A DNA stretch of 47,270 nucleotides, taken from positions 1 to 47,270 of IMG/VR virus record IMGVR_UViG_3300020395_000020; one strand, written 5' to 3'. The position numbers were made by a program, and so were the translations under genes. The notes under the pieces are model-generated. The model saw only the letters and a list, made by a program, of their open reading frames with translations. It had not been told where the DNA came from and searched no databases. This DNA comes from a virus. Positions 6,762 through 13,943 of this stretch are shown piece by piece (position 1 is the first letter of the stretch; each line of letters begins with the position of its first letter).

Positions 6762-7369
6762 ACAAAATTAGGTCCTAATCCCCATCCAACTAATGCCTTT
6801 CTACACCCACTAGTAACTGGTGTTACCCTATGTAGTAAGAATGAAGGGAAAACTAACATATCTCCACTACTAAGTTTAAAACTATGTTGAGTGTCTCTAC
6901 TTATCATAAATTCAAATTCACCACCCTCATAATAATCTTTAGAAAGACCTATTGAAAATGAAACCTTTCTCTGCAATCCTTCTAATTGTCTAGGAGAAAT
7001 ATCCATATGCCAATCATAATGTCCTTTATATTCTGAATCATATCTACTATATTGAAGTCCTTCCCATCCACGAATATTATATCCCCAAAGATCATCATTA
7101 ACATCTCTAACAATTCTTGAAATCGCATCATAAATTGGAGTAATTAAATCTCCGTAATCAGTATCTACTAACCAACATATTTCTGAACGTCTAATATCAC
7201 TACCTTCACCACCAACTGTAGAAGCCTGTTCTAAATCTTTTCTACTAACATACTCATCAACACGTTCTAATATATCATCACCAATCAATTTTGGAAGATT
7301 AGCAAACCAAGTTGTATGAAACTCTGGTACAGATATATTATTAACATCTTTATAAAAATAATCAGGCAT
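6758..7369 (-). CDS. Prolyl-4-hydroxylase-type 2OG-Fe(II) dioxygenase
   Basis: A 203-residue dioxygenase of the P4H/PKHD type, different from the other phage oxygenases here. It has a classic HxD motif in HYDWHMDIS (H121, D123), GLSKDYYEGGEFEF as the next strands, then SGDMLVFPSFLLHRVTPVTSGCR with H180 and R190, ending KALVGWGLGPNF. These are the iron and 2-oxoglutarate ligands of the family. Members hydroxylate prolyl residues in proteins or act on small molecules. The start overlaps the upstream HAD gene stop as TAATG. Its co-transcription with glycosylation genes suggests hydroxylation that creates or accompanies a sugar attachment site. The glycine-rich virion proteins are one possible target, but no collagen-like GXY tract is present. 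Confidence 0.83.
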   Translation of the reverse strand: MPDYFYKDVNNISVPEFHTTWFANLPKLIGDDILERVDEYVSRKDLEQASTVGGEGSDIRRSEICWLVDTDYGDLITPIYDAISRIVRDVNDDLWGYNIRGWEGLQYSRYDSEYKGHYDWHMDISPRQLEGLQRKVSFSIGLSKDYYEGGEFEFMISRDTQHSFKLSSGDMLVFPSFLLHRVTPVTSGCRKALVGWGLGPNFV

Positions 7370-7716
7370 TATACTCCATGACTTTCAAAGAATGAATCAC
7401 ACTGCCACCCCTTATCATCTATAAAATAATCTGCATGTGGTTTACCCATAATTAATTCATGATATTTAACTCCCCACTCATCTAATTGATCTCTTGTAAG
7501 ATCAAATAAAACTCCTTCTGCTTTTACAGAAGCAATAGAATGTGGTTCTTCTGAGAACCTACCCATCGCTCTAGCAGTAAAGTAAATTATATAATGACCT
7601 TCATCATAAAGTTTATTTAGTACCTCGATTCTATCTTTCCACGGTTCTGCTTTATGGTAATCCCTACCAACAGTTGGTGTACAAATAGTACCATCAATGT
7701 CTATACAGTATCTCAT
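7369..7716 (-). CDS. Small HAD-superfamily phosphatase
   Basis: A 115-residue capless HAD protein. It shows the nucleophile motif DIDGT (D6, D8), motif II YFTAR (T47), and the Lys and acidic pair of motifs III/IV in GKPHADYFIDDKG (K92, D100, D101). All catalytic residues are present. The start has a perfect GGAGG six bases upstream and lies 23 bases inside the kinase gene. Related short HAD proteins accompany capsule or sugar-phosphate genes. By position between the heptose kinase and the rest of the operon it could serve the GmhB step (heptose-1,7-bisphosphate to heptose-1-phosphate). However, it is much shorter than GmhB and lacks that family's zinc-binding cysteines, so the assignment is only contextual. 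Confidence 0.8.
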   Translation of the reverse strand: MRYCIDIDGTICTPTVGRDYHKAEPWKDRIEVLNKLYDEGHYIIYFTARAMGRFSEEPHSIASVKAEGVLFDLTRDQLDEWGVKYHELIMGKPHADYFIDDKGWQCDSFFESHGV

Positions 7717-8437
7717 GAATGTCCTCCTGTTGTAAAACGTAAGTTCCTAATTGCTGAACAGCAACTGCTGCTGCTCTATTACCTAACATTAATGCCTGTT
7801 CTATATCATTATATGTTAGATAACCATATACTAAACCAGCAAGAAAAGTATCTCCAGCACCGACAACATCATAAACATTGACTTTCTCTGCTGGATATAA
7901 TGTATTATTGTAAATACATCCTTGAGATCCCTTTGTTACTATTAGATTGTCTATCTTATAATCATCTAATTTCTCATATTCTACATCATTTATCTTAATA
8001 AAGCAATTGGGTTTGTTAGGAAGTATAGACTTCTTACTATCAATAAACACAGGACAAGATGCACTCTCCACAATCTCAAATATCTTTTCTGTAGATAGAT
8101 ACCCTTTATTATAATCTGATATCACAATAGCATCAAAACTATTTGTTGCTACAGGAACTAATAAAGGTTTTACTCTCTCTTCATTATCAACTCTAAGAAT
8201 ATGTTGATTTGATTTCTCATCAATAAATCTAGTCTTTACAATCTTCTCAGGATTAGTTAAGAATGTAATCTCCATATTAAATGACTGAAGATTTAAGCAT
8301 ACATTAGCTGCCATACCAGGTTTAGTTTGTATCTTAGCATAGTCTAAAACAGGTACAGGAGCTTCTGGACTTATCCTAGTACATCTACCATAGATATATT
8401 CATCCTCACAACTATCACCCAGTAACAATACTTTCAT
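7694..8437 (-). CDS. hldA: Heptose-7-phosphate kinase (HldE kinase domain, separate protein)
   Basis: A 247-residue PfkB-family sugar kinase matching the N-terminal half of HldE. It has the phosphate/substrate signature GDSCEDEYIYGRCTRISPEAP (7-27, compare the usual RISPEAPVPV), KPGMAANVCLN (39-49) and the catalytic VVGAGDTFLAG (191-201, base D196). It would phosphorylate D-glycero-beta-D-manno-heptose-7-phosphate at C1. It is notably shorter than the usual domain of about 315 residues, so loops are trimmed. I start at the ATG at 8437, where homology begins; the longer frame adds 13 unrelated residues. It overlaps the upstream nucleotidyltransferase gene by 23 bases. In enterobacteria the two activities are fused in the opposite order. 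Confidence 0.87.
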   Translation of the reverse strand: MKVLLLGDSCEDEYIYGRCTRISPEAPVPVLDYAKIQTKPGMAANVCLNLQSFNMEITFLTNPEKIVKTRFIDEKSNQHILRVDNEERVKPLLVPVATNSFDAIVISDYNKGYLSTEKIFEIVESASCPVFIDSKKSILPNKPNCFIKINDVEYEKLDDYKIDNLIVTKGSQGCIYNNTLYPAEKVNVYDVVGAGDTFLAGLVYGYLTYNDIEQALMLGNRAAAVAVQQLGTYVLQQEDIHEILYRH

Positions 8438-8831
8438 TAATCTTTTTGATGACATTACTGCTGGCATATCCACCAACTCTAGGAAGATGTCTTACCTCAC
8501 CAGCATTTTCCCAACCAACTACATCACCATCCCTCCAATCATCACCAAGTAATAATATATCGGGTTGATATAGTTCAATTAAATCTTCTAATTCTTTCCT
8601 ACTACCAAACGTGTGAACAACATCAATATACTTGATTGCTTCAAGCATAGTAACCCTATAATAAAGATCATTTATAGGGCGATGCTCACCTTTATCAGTA
8701 CGAATCTTCTCATCCGTATCCGTAGCAACTATTACTTTGTCTCCTAGAGATCTAGCAACCTTGAATAATTCTATGTGACCTGGATGAAGAATATCGAATG
8801 TGCCATTACACCAAACAATATCATTCTGCAT
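8415..8831 (-). CDS. hldC: Heptose-1-phosphate nucleotidyltransferase (HldE C-domain, separate protein)
   Basis: A 138-residue cytidylyltransferase-fold enzyme matching the C-terminal domain of HldE. It shows CNGTFDILHPGHIELF (8-23, catalytic HPGH at 16-19), HRPINDLYYRVTMLEA, PDILLLGDDW and the terminal ASSNVIKKI, which corresponds to the STTNIIKKI of HldE. It would join heptose-1-phosphate with ATP to give ADP-heptose and pyrophosphate. It has the full length of this domain. The start overlaps the carbamoyltransferase gene by 11 bases, and the end overlaps the kinase gene by 23. Glycerol-phosphate or other cytidylyltransferases share the fold, but the adjacent kinase and the nearby epimerase make heptose the best reading. 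Confidence 0.88.
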   Translation of the reverse strand: MQNDIVWCNGTFDILHPGHIELFKVARSLGDKVIVATDTDEKIRTDKGEHRPINDLYYRVTMLEAIKYIDVVHTFGSRKELEDLIELYQPDILLLGDDWRDGDVVGWENAGEVRHLPRVGGYASSNVIKKINESIVTG

Positions 8832-10617
8832 TAGGAATCTTTACTAACTTTTGTATCTCAGGAAGATACATATATTCAATCTTACTCTTATATAAAGTAT
8901 GAATAGCATCATGAATTGTTTCTACTAATGGTTCTCCACCAAGATTAAAAGAAGTATTGAAAAGTATTGGAACACCACTTAAATTTTCAAAAGAATCTAT
9001 AAGATTGTAATAATGTTTGTTCTCATCTTTAGTGAGAGTTTGAATCCTACATGTACCATCAACATGAATGACTGATGGAATCTTTTCTTGAACACCAGGT
9101 AAACATTCAACAGCATACATCATATGAGGTGAATCTTCTCTACCCTGAAGATCAAACCATTCATTAACTTTTTCCTTCTTAATAGAACAAGCAAAAGGTC
9201 TAAAGAACTCTCTATGCTTTACCTCATTAACAAGATCCTTACCATTCTTAATAGTAGGATCAAATAATATAGAACGATTACCAAGTGCTCTAGGACCACC
9301 TTCAGACCTTCCTTGGAAGATAGTAACTATCTCACCACTACGAATTAATTTAGCAACATCATCATAAGAAGTATCAACAACATCCAAGTGATCATATTCA
9401 TCCAAATAAGTATCTGGATCATATTGTGGACCATAATAAATTGAAGTTACTCTTGGTGGTGGACTAGTTATTTTTTCTTCTTGTGCCCAAACTTTTCTAA
9501 CAGCACCTATAGAAGTTCCACCATCATGTGATATTGGTTCAACATAGATATTTAAATCTGGAAAATGTTTTAAATACTGATAATTAGATACACAATTCAA
9601 TCCATAACCACCAGAAATAACTATATTCTTTTCACCAGTTAGATCATGAGCCTTTTGAATCAACTTTATCATAGCATTTTCAGTATCTTTCTGAATCTTA
9701 TATGCTAAATCTTTTTGCACTTGCGTATATTCCTTACACCCACCTTCAAAAAGTCTAGGTGAAGATACTCCATATCTTTCTTTTTCTACTGGTGGTTTTG
9801 TTTTATCTTTTTCATGTAATGCAATAATATTTTCAGCATCCTTAGTCATAATAGGATATCTTTGAATATTAATATGAGAATTATTGGGATAATTTGGAAT
9901 AAAAAATTCTCTATTAACCCAACCATCTCTAAACAAATCTGGAAGATCAGGATTCTCCTTTCCATATGGAGATAGACCCATAGTTTTTCCAGCATCAATA
10001 GCATCAAATCCACAATATTCAGTTATTGCTTCATATGCTTTTGTAAGACCTGGATATTCTGTAATGAATAATTCCTTATTTTCACCAACATTCTTAACAC
10101 CAACAGAATCAGAAGTACCAAGATGCTTATAAACAACATCAAATTTTAAATCAGGATCATAAGCTGCTTTAAAAATAGTTTCAAATTCAAAGATAGTATC
10201 ATCAGTCAACTCACATCCCAAGAAACTTCCTGCACCATCAACACTTAAACAAGCAGCAGATTCAAATCCAGAGTTTAAAAAAGCACAACTAGCATGAACC
10301 TCATGATGTATTGTATCAATAAAAGTAATTCTATGTCCAGAATCCATCTTAGTCTGCTTTGTAAGCTTCCTTATCCAACCCTGATATAAATCCTCACCAG
10401 TCCAATCACACTTAGGACCATGCCTATGTGTATGAGTTACAACTAAATGATCTATATGATCTACATATTCAAAAGCTTTTAATAAACCTAACAATGGTGT
10501 CCCATCTCTTTTAAATCTAGATAAACGTTCTTCTTCTAGATAAAATACAATCTCACCATCAACCATCAATGTGGTACTAGAATTATGACCACGAGAACAT
10601 CCAAGAATAATACTCAT
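8821..10617 (-). CDS. Carbamoyltransferase, NodU/CmcH family
   Basis: A 598-residue, full-length carbamoyltransferase. The N-terminal Kae1-like domain opens with ILGCSRGHNSSTTLM and contains the conserved HHEVHA (104-109), SVDGAG (125-130), SGGYGLNCVSN (335-345) and HDGGTSIGA (364-372). The C-terminal YrdC-like domain starts near residue 380 and carries FQGRSEGGPRALGNRSI (434-450) and FFRPFACSI. The family makes carbamoyl-adenylate from carbamoyl phosphate and ATP and transfers the carbamoyl group to a hydroxyl, usually on a sugar. It follows the glycosyltransferase gene by six bases and overlaps the nucleotidyltransferase gene. Carbamoylated heptose is known in Pseudomonas lipopolysaccharide core, which fits this context; the actual acceptor is unknown. 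Confidence 0.92.
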   Translation of the reverse strand: MSIILGCSRGHNSSTTLMVDGEIVFYLEEERLSRFKRDGTPLLGLLKAFEYVDHIDHLVVTHTHRHGPKCDWTGEDLYQGWIRKLTKQTKMDSGHRITFIDTIHHEVHASCAFLNSGFESAACLSVDGAGSFLGCELTDDTIFEFETIFKAAYDPDLKFDVVYKHLGTSDSVGVKNVGENKELFITEYPGLTKAYEAITEYCGFDAIDAGKTMGLSPYGKENPDLPDLFRDGWVNREFFIPNYPNNSHINIQRYPIMTKDAENIIALHEKDKTKPPVEKERYGVSSPRLFEGGCKEYTQVQKDLAYKIQKDTENAMIKLIQKAHDLTGEKNIVISGGYGLNCVSNYQYLKHFPDLNIYVEPISHDGGTSIGAVRKVWAQEEKITSPPPRVTSIYYGPQYDPDTYLDEYDHLDVVDTSYDDVAKLIRSGEIVTIFQGRSEGGPRALGNRSILFDPTIKNGKDLVNEVKHREFFRPFACSIKKEKVNEWFDLQGREDSPHMMYAVECLPGVQEKIPSVIHVDGTCRIQTLTKDENKHYYNLIDSFENLSGVPILFNTSFNLGGEPLVETIHDAIHTLYKSKIEYMYLPEIQKLVKIPNAE

Positions 10618-10623
10618 AATACC

Positions 10624-11886
10624 TTACGATTTAGAATTAACTTCAAGTTCCAACAACTGATCAATTGGTTTCTTCTTTGAAGATGGCTTTAATGGTTGTT
10701 GGAAACCATTATATTTAACACCCTTACTACTACCAGAAGATAATGGTTTCACTGCTAAAGGAGTAGTTTTAGAAGGTTCTAATACTTCTGTCTTAGATGA
10801 TGTTGATTTTGATTTAAATTTTACTGGTTCTTTAGTACTAGGTTTAAGTTCTTTAATATTAGATTTAAATCCTCCTCCTGCTCCTGGTTTAGGTGTAGCA
10901 TATGCTTTACTTTGATTTAAAGTATTTTTTGGGGGAGAAGTTAGTCCCATTGTTTTATTATTTGTAGTGCTTACACCTATCTTATCTTTGATTGATTTTG
11001 CAATCTTCTTAACAACACTACTATCAAAACACATTAAAGCTTCATTATTCCTTTCAGTAAATAAATCATATGTCAATCTTATAGGACTATATCTTCTCTT
11101 CCCTTCAGCATTATCAATAATAGTAAATTTCTTACTTTCTGGATATGAAATGTTTTCAGGATAAGTTGACCCTACCACAACAGTAGCAGGTTTACCCATA
11201 GCATGAGCAAAATGTTGTCCCACACTATCACAACCTAGAAAATAATCAGCAGCATTAATTACTCCTGCCCATTTATTAAGATCCATTCCAGTAGGACAAG
11301 CAACACCAAGTCCTTCCCATCCTGGAATTTCTATCTCAGTCATTAAAATAACAGAATAATTTTTTCTTAACTCTTCTATTACTTGAATAACATTTGAAAC
11401 TTCAAAACTTCTACCAGTAGGATCAAAAATGAATTGTCCTTCCTTCTTACTTCCCTGACCAAATGGTTGAAAAACTACTGTTTTATCTTTACCTAAAGTT
11501 TGCTTAACTTCTGCTACTATATTATGTCCAGTTATCTGCTCTTCTTTACTAAGAGATAGGTTAATAGTACCAAGATCTCTAGCATCATCAAGATCATTGA
11601 TTTCAATATCAAATGCTTGAATGAGATTACATTTTTGATTAAAGTATTGATTAACTCTATATGGTTCTGGTGAAATTATTTTTCTGTCAGTTAACATATT
11701 TTCAAATAGTCCTTTATGAACCATTTGATATACCTTATCTCTAAGTTTCTCATTTAAAAAGTATAATTCACCCCAAGATTCAGCAACGATTATAAAATCG
11801 TCATCCTTCTCAGCATATTTTTCTAACGCTGGCATGGAACAAAGTACACGTCCACTACCACCATTAATAAAGAAAGCTTTTTTCAT
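10624..11886 (-). CDS. GT9-like (heptosyltransferase-type) glycosyltransferase with disordered tail
   Basis: A 420-residue protein. Residues 1-305 look like a GT-B glycosyltransferase of the GT9/heptosyltransferase kind. They open with FFINGGSGRVLCSMPALEKY, carry QPFGQGSKK near 140, and have the donor-site block ADYFLGCDSVGQHFAHAMGK (213-232, D220 and H225) followed by PATVVVG and PENISYP. Residues from about 305 to the end are Ser, Thr, Lys and Pro rich and probably unstructured, an unusual addition whose role is unknown. It is the first gene of the glycan operon, with the sigma70-type promoter 25 bases upstream of its start. An ADP-heptose donor is suggested by the nearby heptose genes, not proven by motifs. 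Other GT9-like enzymes also act in protein glycosylation. Confidence 0.78.
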   Translation of the reverse strand: MKKAFFINGGSGRVLCSMPALEKYAEKDDDFIIVAESWGELYFLNEKLRDKVYQMVHKGLFENMLTDRKIISPEPYRVNQYFNQKCNLIQAFDIEINDLDDARDLGTINLSLSKEEQITGHNIVAEVKQTLGKDKTVVFQPFGQGSKKEGQFIFDPTGRSFEVSNVIQVIEELRKNYSVILMTEIEIPGWEGLGVACPTGMDLNKWAGVINAADYFLGCDSVGQHFAHAMGKPATVVVGSTYPENISYPESKKFTIIDNAEGKRRYSPIRLTYDLFTERNNEALMCFDSSVVKKIAKSIKDKIGVSTTNNKTMGLTSPPKNTLNQSKAYATPKPGAGGGFKSNIKELKPSTKEPVKFKSKSTSSKTEVLEPSKTTPLAVKPLSSGSSKGVKYNGFQQPLKPSSKKKPIDQLLELEVNSKS

Positions 11887-11910
11887 TCAACTCAAACCTC
11901 AATGTTTAAT

Positions 11911-11939
11911 ATTGTAGCATTGTTTCATTATATAGTCAA
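11911..11939 (-). promoter_or_regulatory. Sigma70-type promoter of the glycan operon
   Basis: Minus-strand TTGACT (11934-11939) and TACAAT (11911-11916) are separated by 17 bases, giving a start near 11904 and a leader of about 18 bases with GAGG before the ATG at 11886. It follows the terminator at about 12000 and shares its -35 hexamer and spacer with the promoter at 64-92. It suggests host-polymerase, probably early, expression of genes 11886-5845. Confidence 0.72.
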
Positions 11940-11975
11940 CTAAGAAAAGAATGTTATGTAATGATATTACTACCT

Positions 11976-11989
11976 ATCGACCCTACAGA
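11976..11989 (-). repeat. 14-bp motif, copy 2 (minus strand TCTGTAGGGTCGAT)
   Basis: Identical to 113-126. Here it lies directly after the T-tract of the 12-kb terminator and 36 bases upstream of the glycan-operon -35 box. An inverted repeat GTAAT-ATC-ATTAC follows it within the gap (minus strand). No further copy was noticed in the window. Confidence 0.55.
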
Positions 11990-11993
11990 CAAA

Positions 11994-12025
11994 AAAAATG
12001 GCGGAGTTTTTTTTCCGCCATTTTT
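11994..12025 (-). terminator. Strong factor-independent terminator ending the structural block
   Basis: Hairpin ATGGCGGA / TCCGCCAT (11998-12005 and 12014-12021), extended by A-T pairs. On the minus strand it is followed by eight T. The A/T flanks on both sides could allow some bidirectional activity, but all adjacent genes are leftward. It separates the late structural genes from the glycan operon. Confidence 0.85.
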
Positions 12026-12047
12026 GAAATTAAAAGTTGATTTTAGT

Positions 12048-13184
12048 TTACTTCCACTGAACACAAACCATTCCAAATCTACCCATGTCTCCACAATGGT
12101 TCTGACAACCACTAGAAGAACTTGAAGTCCATCCACCAGCACCAGGAACTTGTAGATATCCACTAGTATATCTCCATCCACCACCACAACATGAGTTTGA
12201 TGACCATCCCTGTACACATTGTGAAGTATTTTCAAATCCATATATTGCAGGATGACAGTTACAACCATAATTATTTGTATGGTGACACCAACCACCCCAT
12301 ATTCCACGAATACCATAAATTAAGTTCTCTGGAGTTAGTTTTGTGTGTGTAGGAGTACCCGATCCAGTCAAATCTTGTGCTGCTGGATCTATATTTAAAG
12401 TACCAGCAAAGATTGAACCAGCCATTGCAGGGAAGTTTCCACTATATCCACCACTATTTTTACATATTGATGCACCATACTGACAAACACGAACTTCTCT
12501 GTAACTACCATTATGACATGGTTGATAGCAAGGATTCTCTCCACCTAATCTAGTTCCCCAATACTCACCCTGTGATCCATCACCACCTTGAGCACAAACA
12601 TAGCATAATCCACATCCCTGAACATATGTTGGACATCCTGGAATTCTATTAGAACCAGATTGAGAACCACCCCAACAACAATAAGCACAACCAGCACAAA
12701 CTGTATAAGAATGTCCAGCAGTTACTGGAATAATAACTGAAAGATAAGCACCAGTAGATCCAAAGTGTGTCCATCCACAACATCTAGATGCATGGTTTGC
12801 TCCACCACCAGAACCCCACAATTGAAATCTAGCTCTAGTTACACCACCTGGAACAACCCAAGTACAGTTTTTACCACAATTACCACTCTCAGTAGTATCA
12901 CAGACCTTCATATTACCAGTCCAATCTGCACCTTCATAGATACAAGTCCACTTAGTGGTATCCATTGGACAGCAGTTCATATAACGTTCTAAGTTACATC
13001 CAGAACCATCCATACATAACCACTTACAAGCAGCAGTCCATGCTTCAACAGGTGCTTCTTCATAAGTACCAGCACCTCCACCACCAGCATCTGCCTTCAA
13101 ATCAAATAATTCTTTTTGCTTGGCAGCAATCTGTTTCTTAAGAGATGACTGCTCATTAAGAGCACTATAAACTAATACATCCAT
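12048..13184 (-). CDS. Cysteine-rich, glycine-rich virion-type protein A
   Basis: A 378-residue protein with about 32 cysteines. An N-terminal coiled-coil stretch (about residues 8-32, SSLKKQIAAKQKELFDLKAD) is followed by GGGGAG. The core resembles the glycine-rich beta domain of the neighbouring giant proteins (CTWVVPGGVTRARFQLWGSG, then HSYTVCAGCAYCC). Many positions that are hydrophobic or Gly in those proteins are Cys here. The end is VPGAGGW, then CGDMGRFGMVCVQW. It is paralogous to the protein at 13944-15050. The cysteines could form disulfides once virions leave the reducing cytoplasm, or bind metal. It is the last gene of the structural block, 20 bases before the terminator. A receptor-contact or fibre-tip role is inferred. 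Confidence 0.75.
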   Translation of the reverse strand: MDVLVYSALNEQSSLKKQIAAKQKELFDLKADAGGGGAGTYEEAPVEAWTAACKWLCMDGSGCNLERYMNCCPMDTTKWTCIYEGADWTGNMKVCDTTESGNCGKNCTWVVPGGVTRARFQLWGSGGGANHASRCCGWTHFGSTGAYLSVIIPVTAGHSYTVCAGCAYCCWGGSQSGSNRIPGCPTYVQGCGLCYVCAQGGDGSQGEYWGTRLGGENPCYQPCHNGSYREVRVCQYGASICKNSGGYSGNFPAMAGSIFAGTLNIDPAAQDLTGSGTPTHTKLTPENLIYGIRGIWGGWCHHTNNYGCNCHPAIYGFENTSQCVQGWSSNSCCGGGWRYTSGYLQVPGAGGWTSSSSSGCQNHCGDMGRFGMVCVQWK

Positions 13185-13190
13185 GTGTAA

Positions 13191-13904
13191 TTAACCCTCC
13201 GCAGTTTCGCCAGGAAATGTCAAAACAGGTCCACCACCTAAAGCATAACTATGTGGTAAAGGCAAATTCTTAAATGCTTTCATAATATCAGCATCTATCT
13301 TTGGAATATCTGGAGGAGTTGGTTGAGTAGTATACTTCCAAGTCTTATACTTAGGATTAGCATTTATGTAAGAAGTTATTCCTACAAGATAGGCATCTAT
13401 CTTAGCATTAACATCTGCTCCAAAATCATATTGAGAATAATAAGTCTCTACATAAGACTTTCTTCTCTTCGCCTCTGCCTGTGCATTATTACGTTGTTCT
13501 TTCAATATTTGTTCTACAATCCACTTACCTTGTGATTCATCCCATCTTGGGGTCATATACACATCTTCTAAGTCTGGATTATCCAACCTATTGTATACAT
13601 CACCATTATCCATAGTTTCTTGAACATAATTTTCTGTCCAAACAAAACCTTCTTCATCAACATGATGTCTAGCGAGATATGCTATAGGTAACTGCGAAGA
13701 TTCAGTAGCCTTAATAGTTTTCTTTCTATCAGGAGAAGGATACTCGGTCAAATCAAAATTAATGATATAACCTTCACCATCTATCTCCACATCAAACTCA
13801 TCTGGTCCTATGTAAGTATAGGTAGCAGTTTTAGTAGTCGAAATACCAGCGACATAATTTTCCTCTGGCAGAGCGTAAGTAAATGATTGTGTAATTGTTG
13901 CCAT
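13191..13904 (-). CDS. Structural-block protein, possible fibre-assembly chaperone
   Basis: A 237-residue protein without a firm family match. The N-terminal half is beta-rich (TYTYIGPDEFDVEIDGEGYI). The C-terminal half is helical with many charged residues (EQILKEQRNNAQAEAKRRKS) and ends with YKTWKYTTQPTPPDIP. An acidic/basic helix with RN, a later aromatic segment and a Pro-rich end faintly recalls phage tail-fibre assembly chaperones, so I offer that as a low-confidence idea. A TATAAATA promoter lies 20 bases before the start, and the next gene, a Cys-rich protein, follows after six bases. Being between two Cys-rich fibre-type genes, it may act on them. Confidence 0.6.
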   Translation of the reverse strand: MATITQSFTYALPEENYVAGISTTKTATYTYIGPDEFDVEIDGEGYIINFDLTEYPSPDRKKTIKATESSQLPIAYLARHHVDEEGFVWTENYVQETMDNGDVYNRLDNPDLEDVYMTPRWDESQGKWIVEQILKEQRNNAQAEAKRRKSYVETYYSQYDFGADVNAKIDAYLVGITSYINANPKYKTWKYTTQPTPPDIPKIDADIMKAFKNLPLPHSYALGGGPVLTFPGETAEG

Positions 13905-13924
13905 TGTATCAGTCTACTTTTAGT

Positions 13925-13932
13925 TATTTATA
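13925..13932 (-). promoter_or_regulatory. Late promoter TATAAATA
   Basis: Perfect minus-strand TATAAATA, 20 bases upstream of the start at 13904. It gives a very short leader without an evident Shine-Dalgarno sequence. Confidence 0.65.
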
Positions 13933-13943
13933 AGGTGTACAAA

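Noticed and set aside
11954-12316. Minus-strand 120-codon frame over the Cys-rich gene end and the terminator
   Set aside because: It overlaps a better-supported gene in another frame, runs through the terminator hairpin and reads as Val/Leu/Ile-rich shadow sequence.
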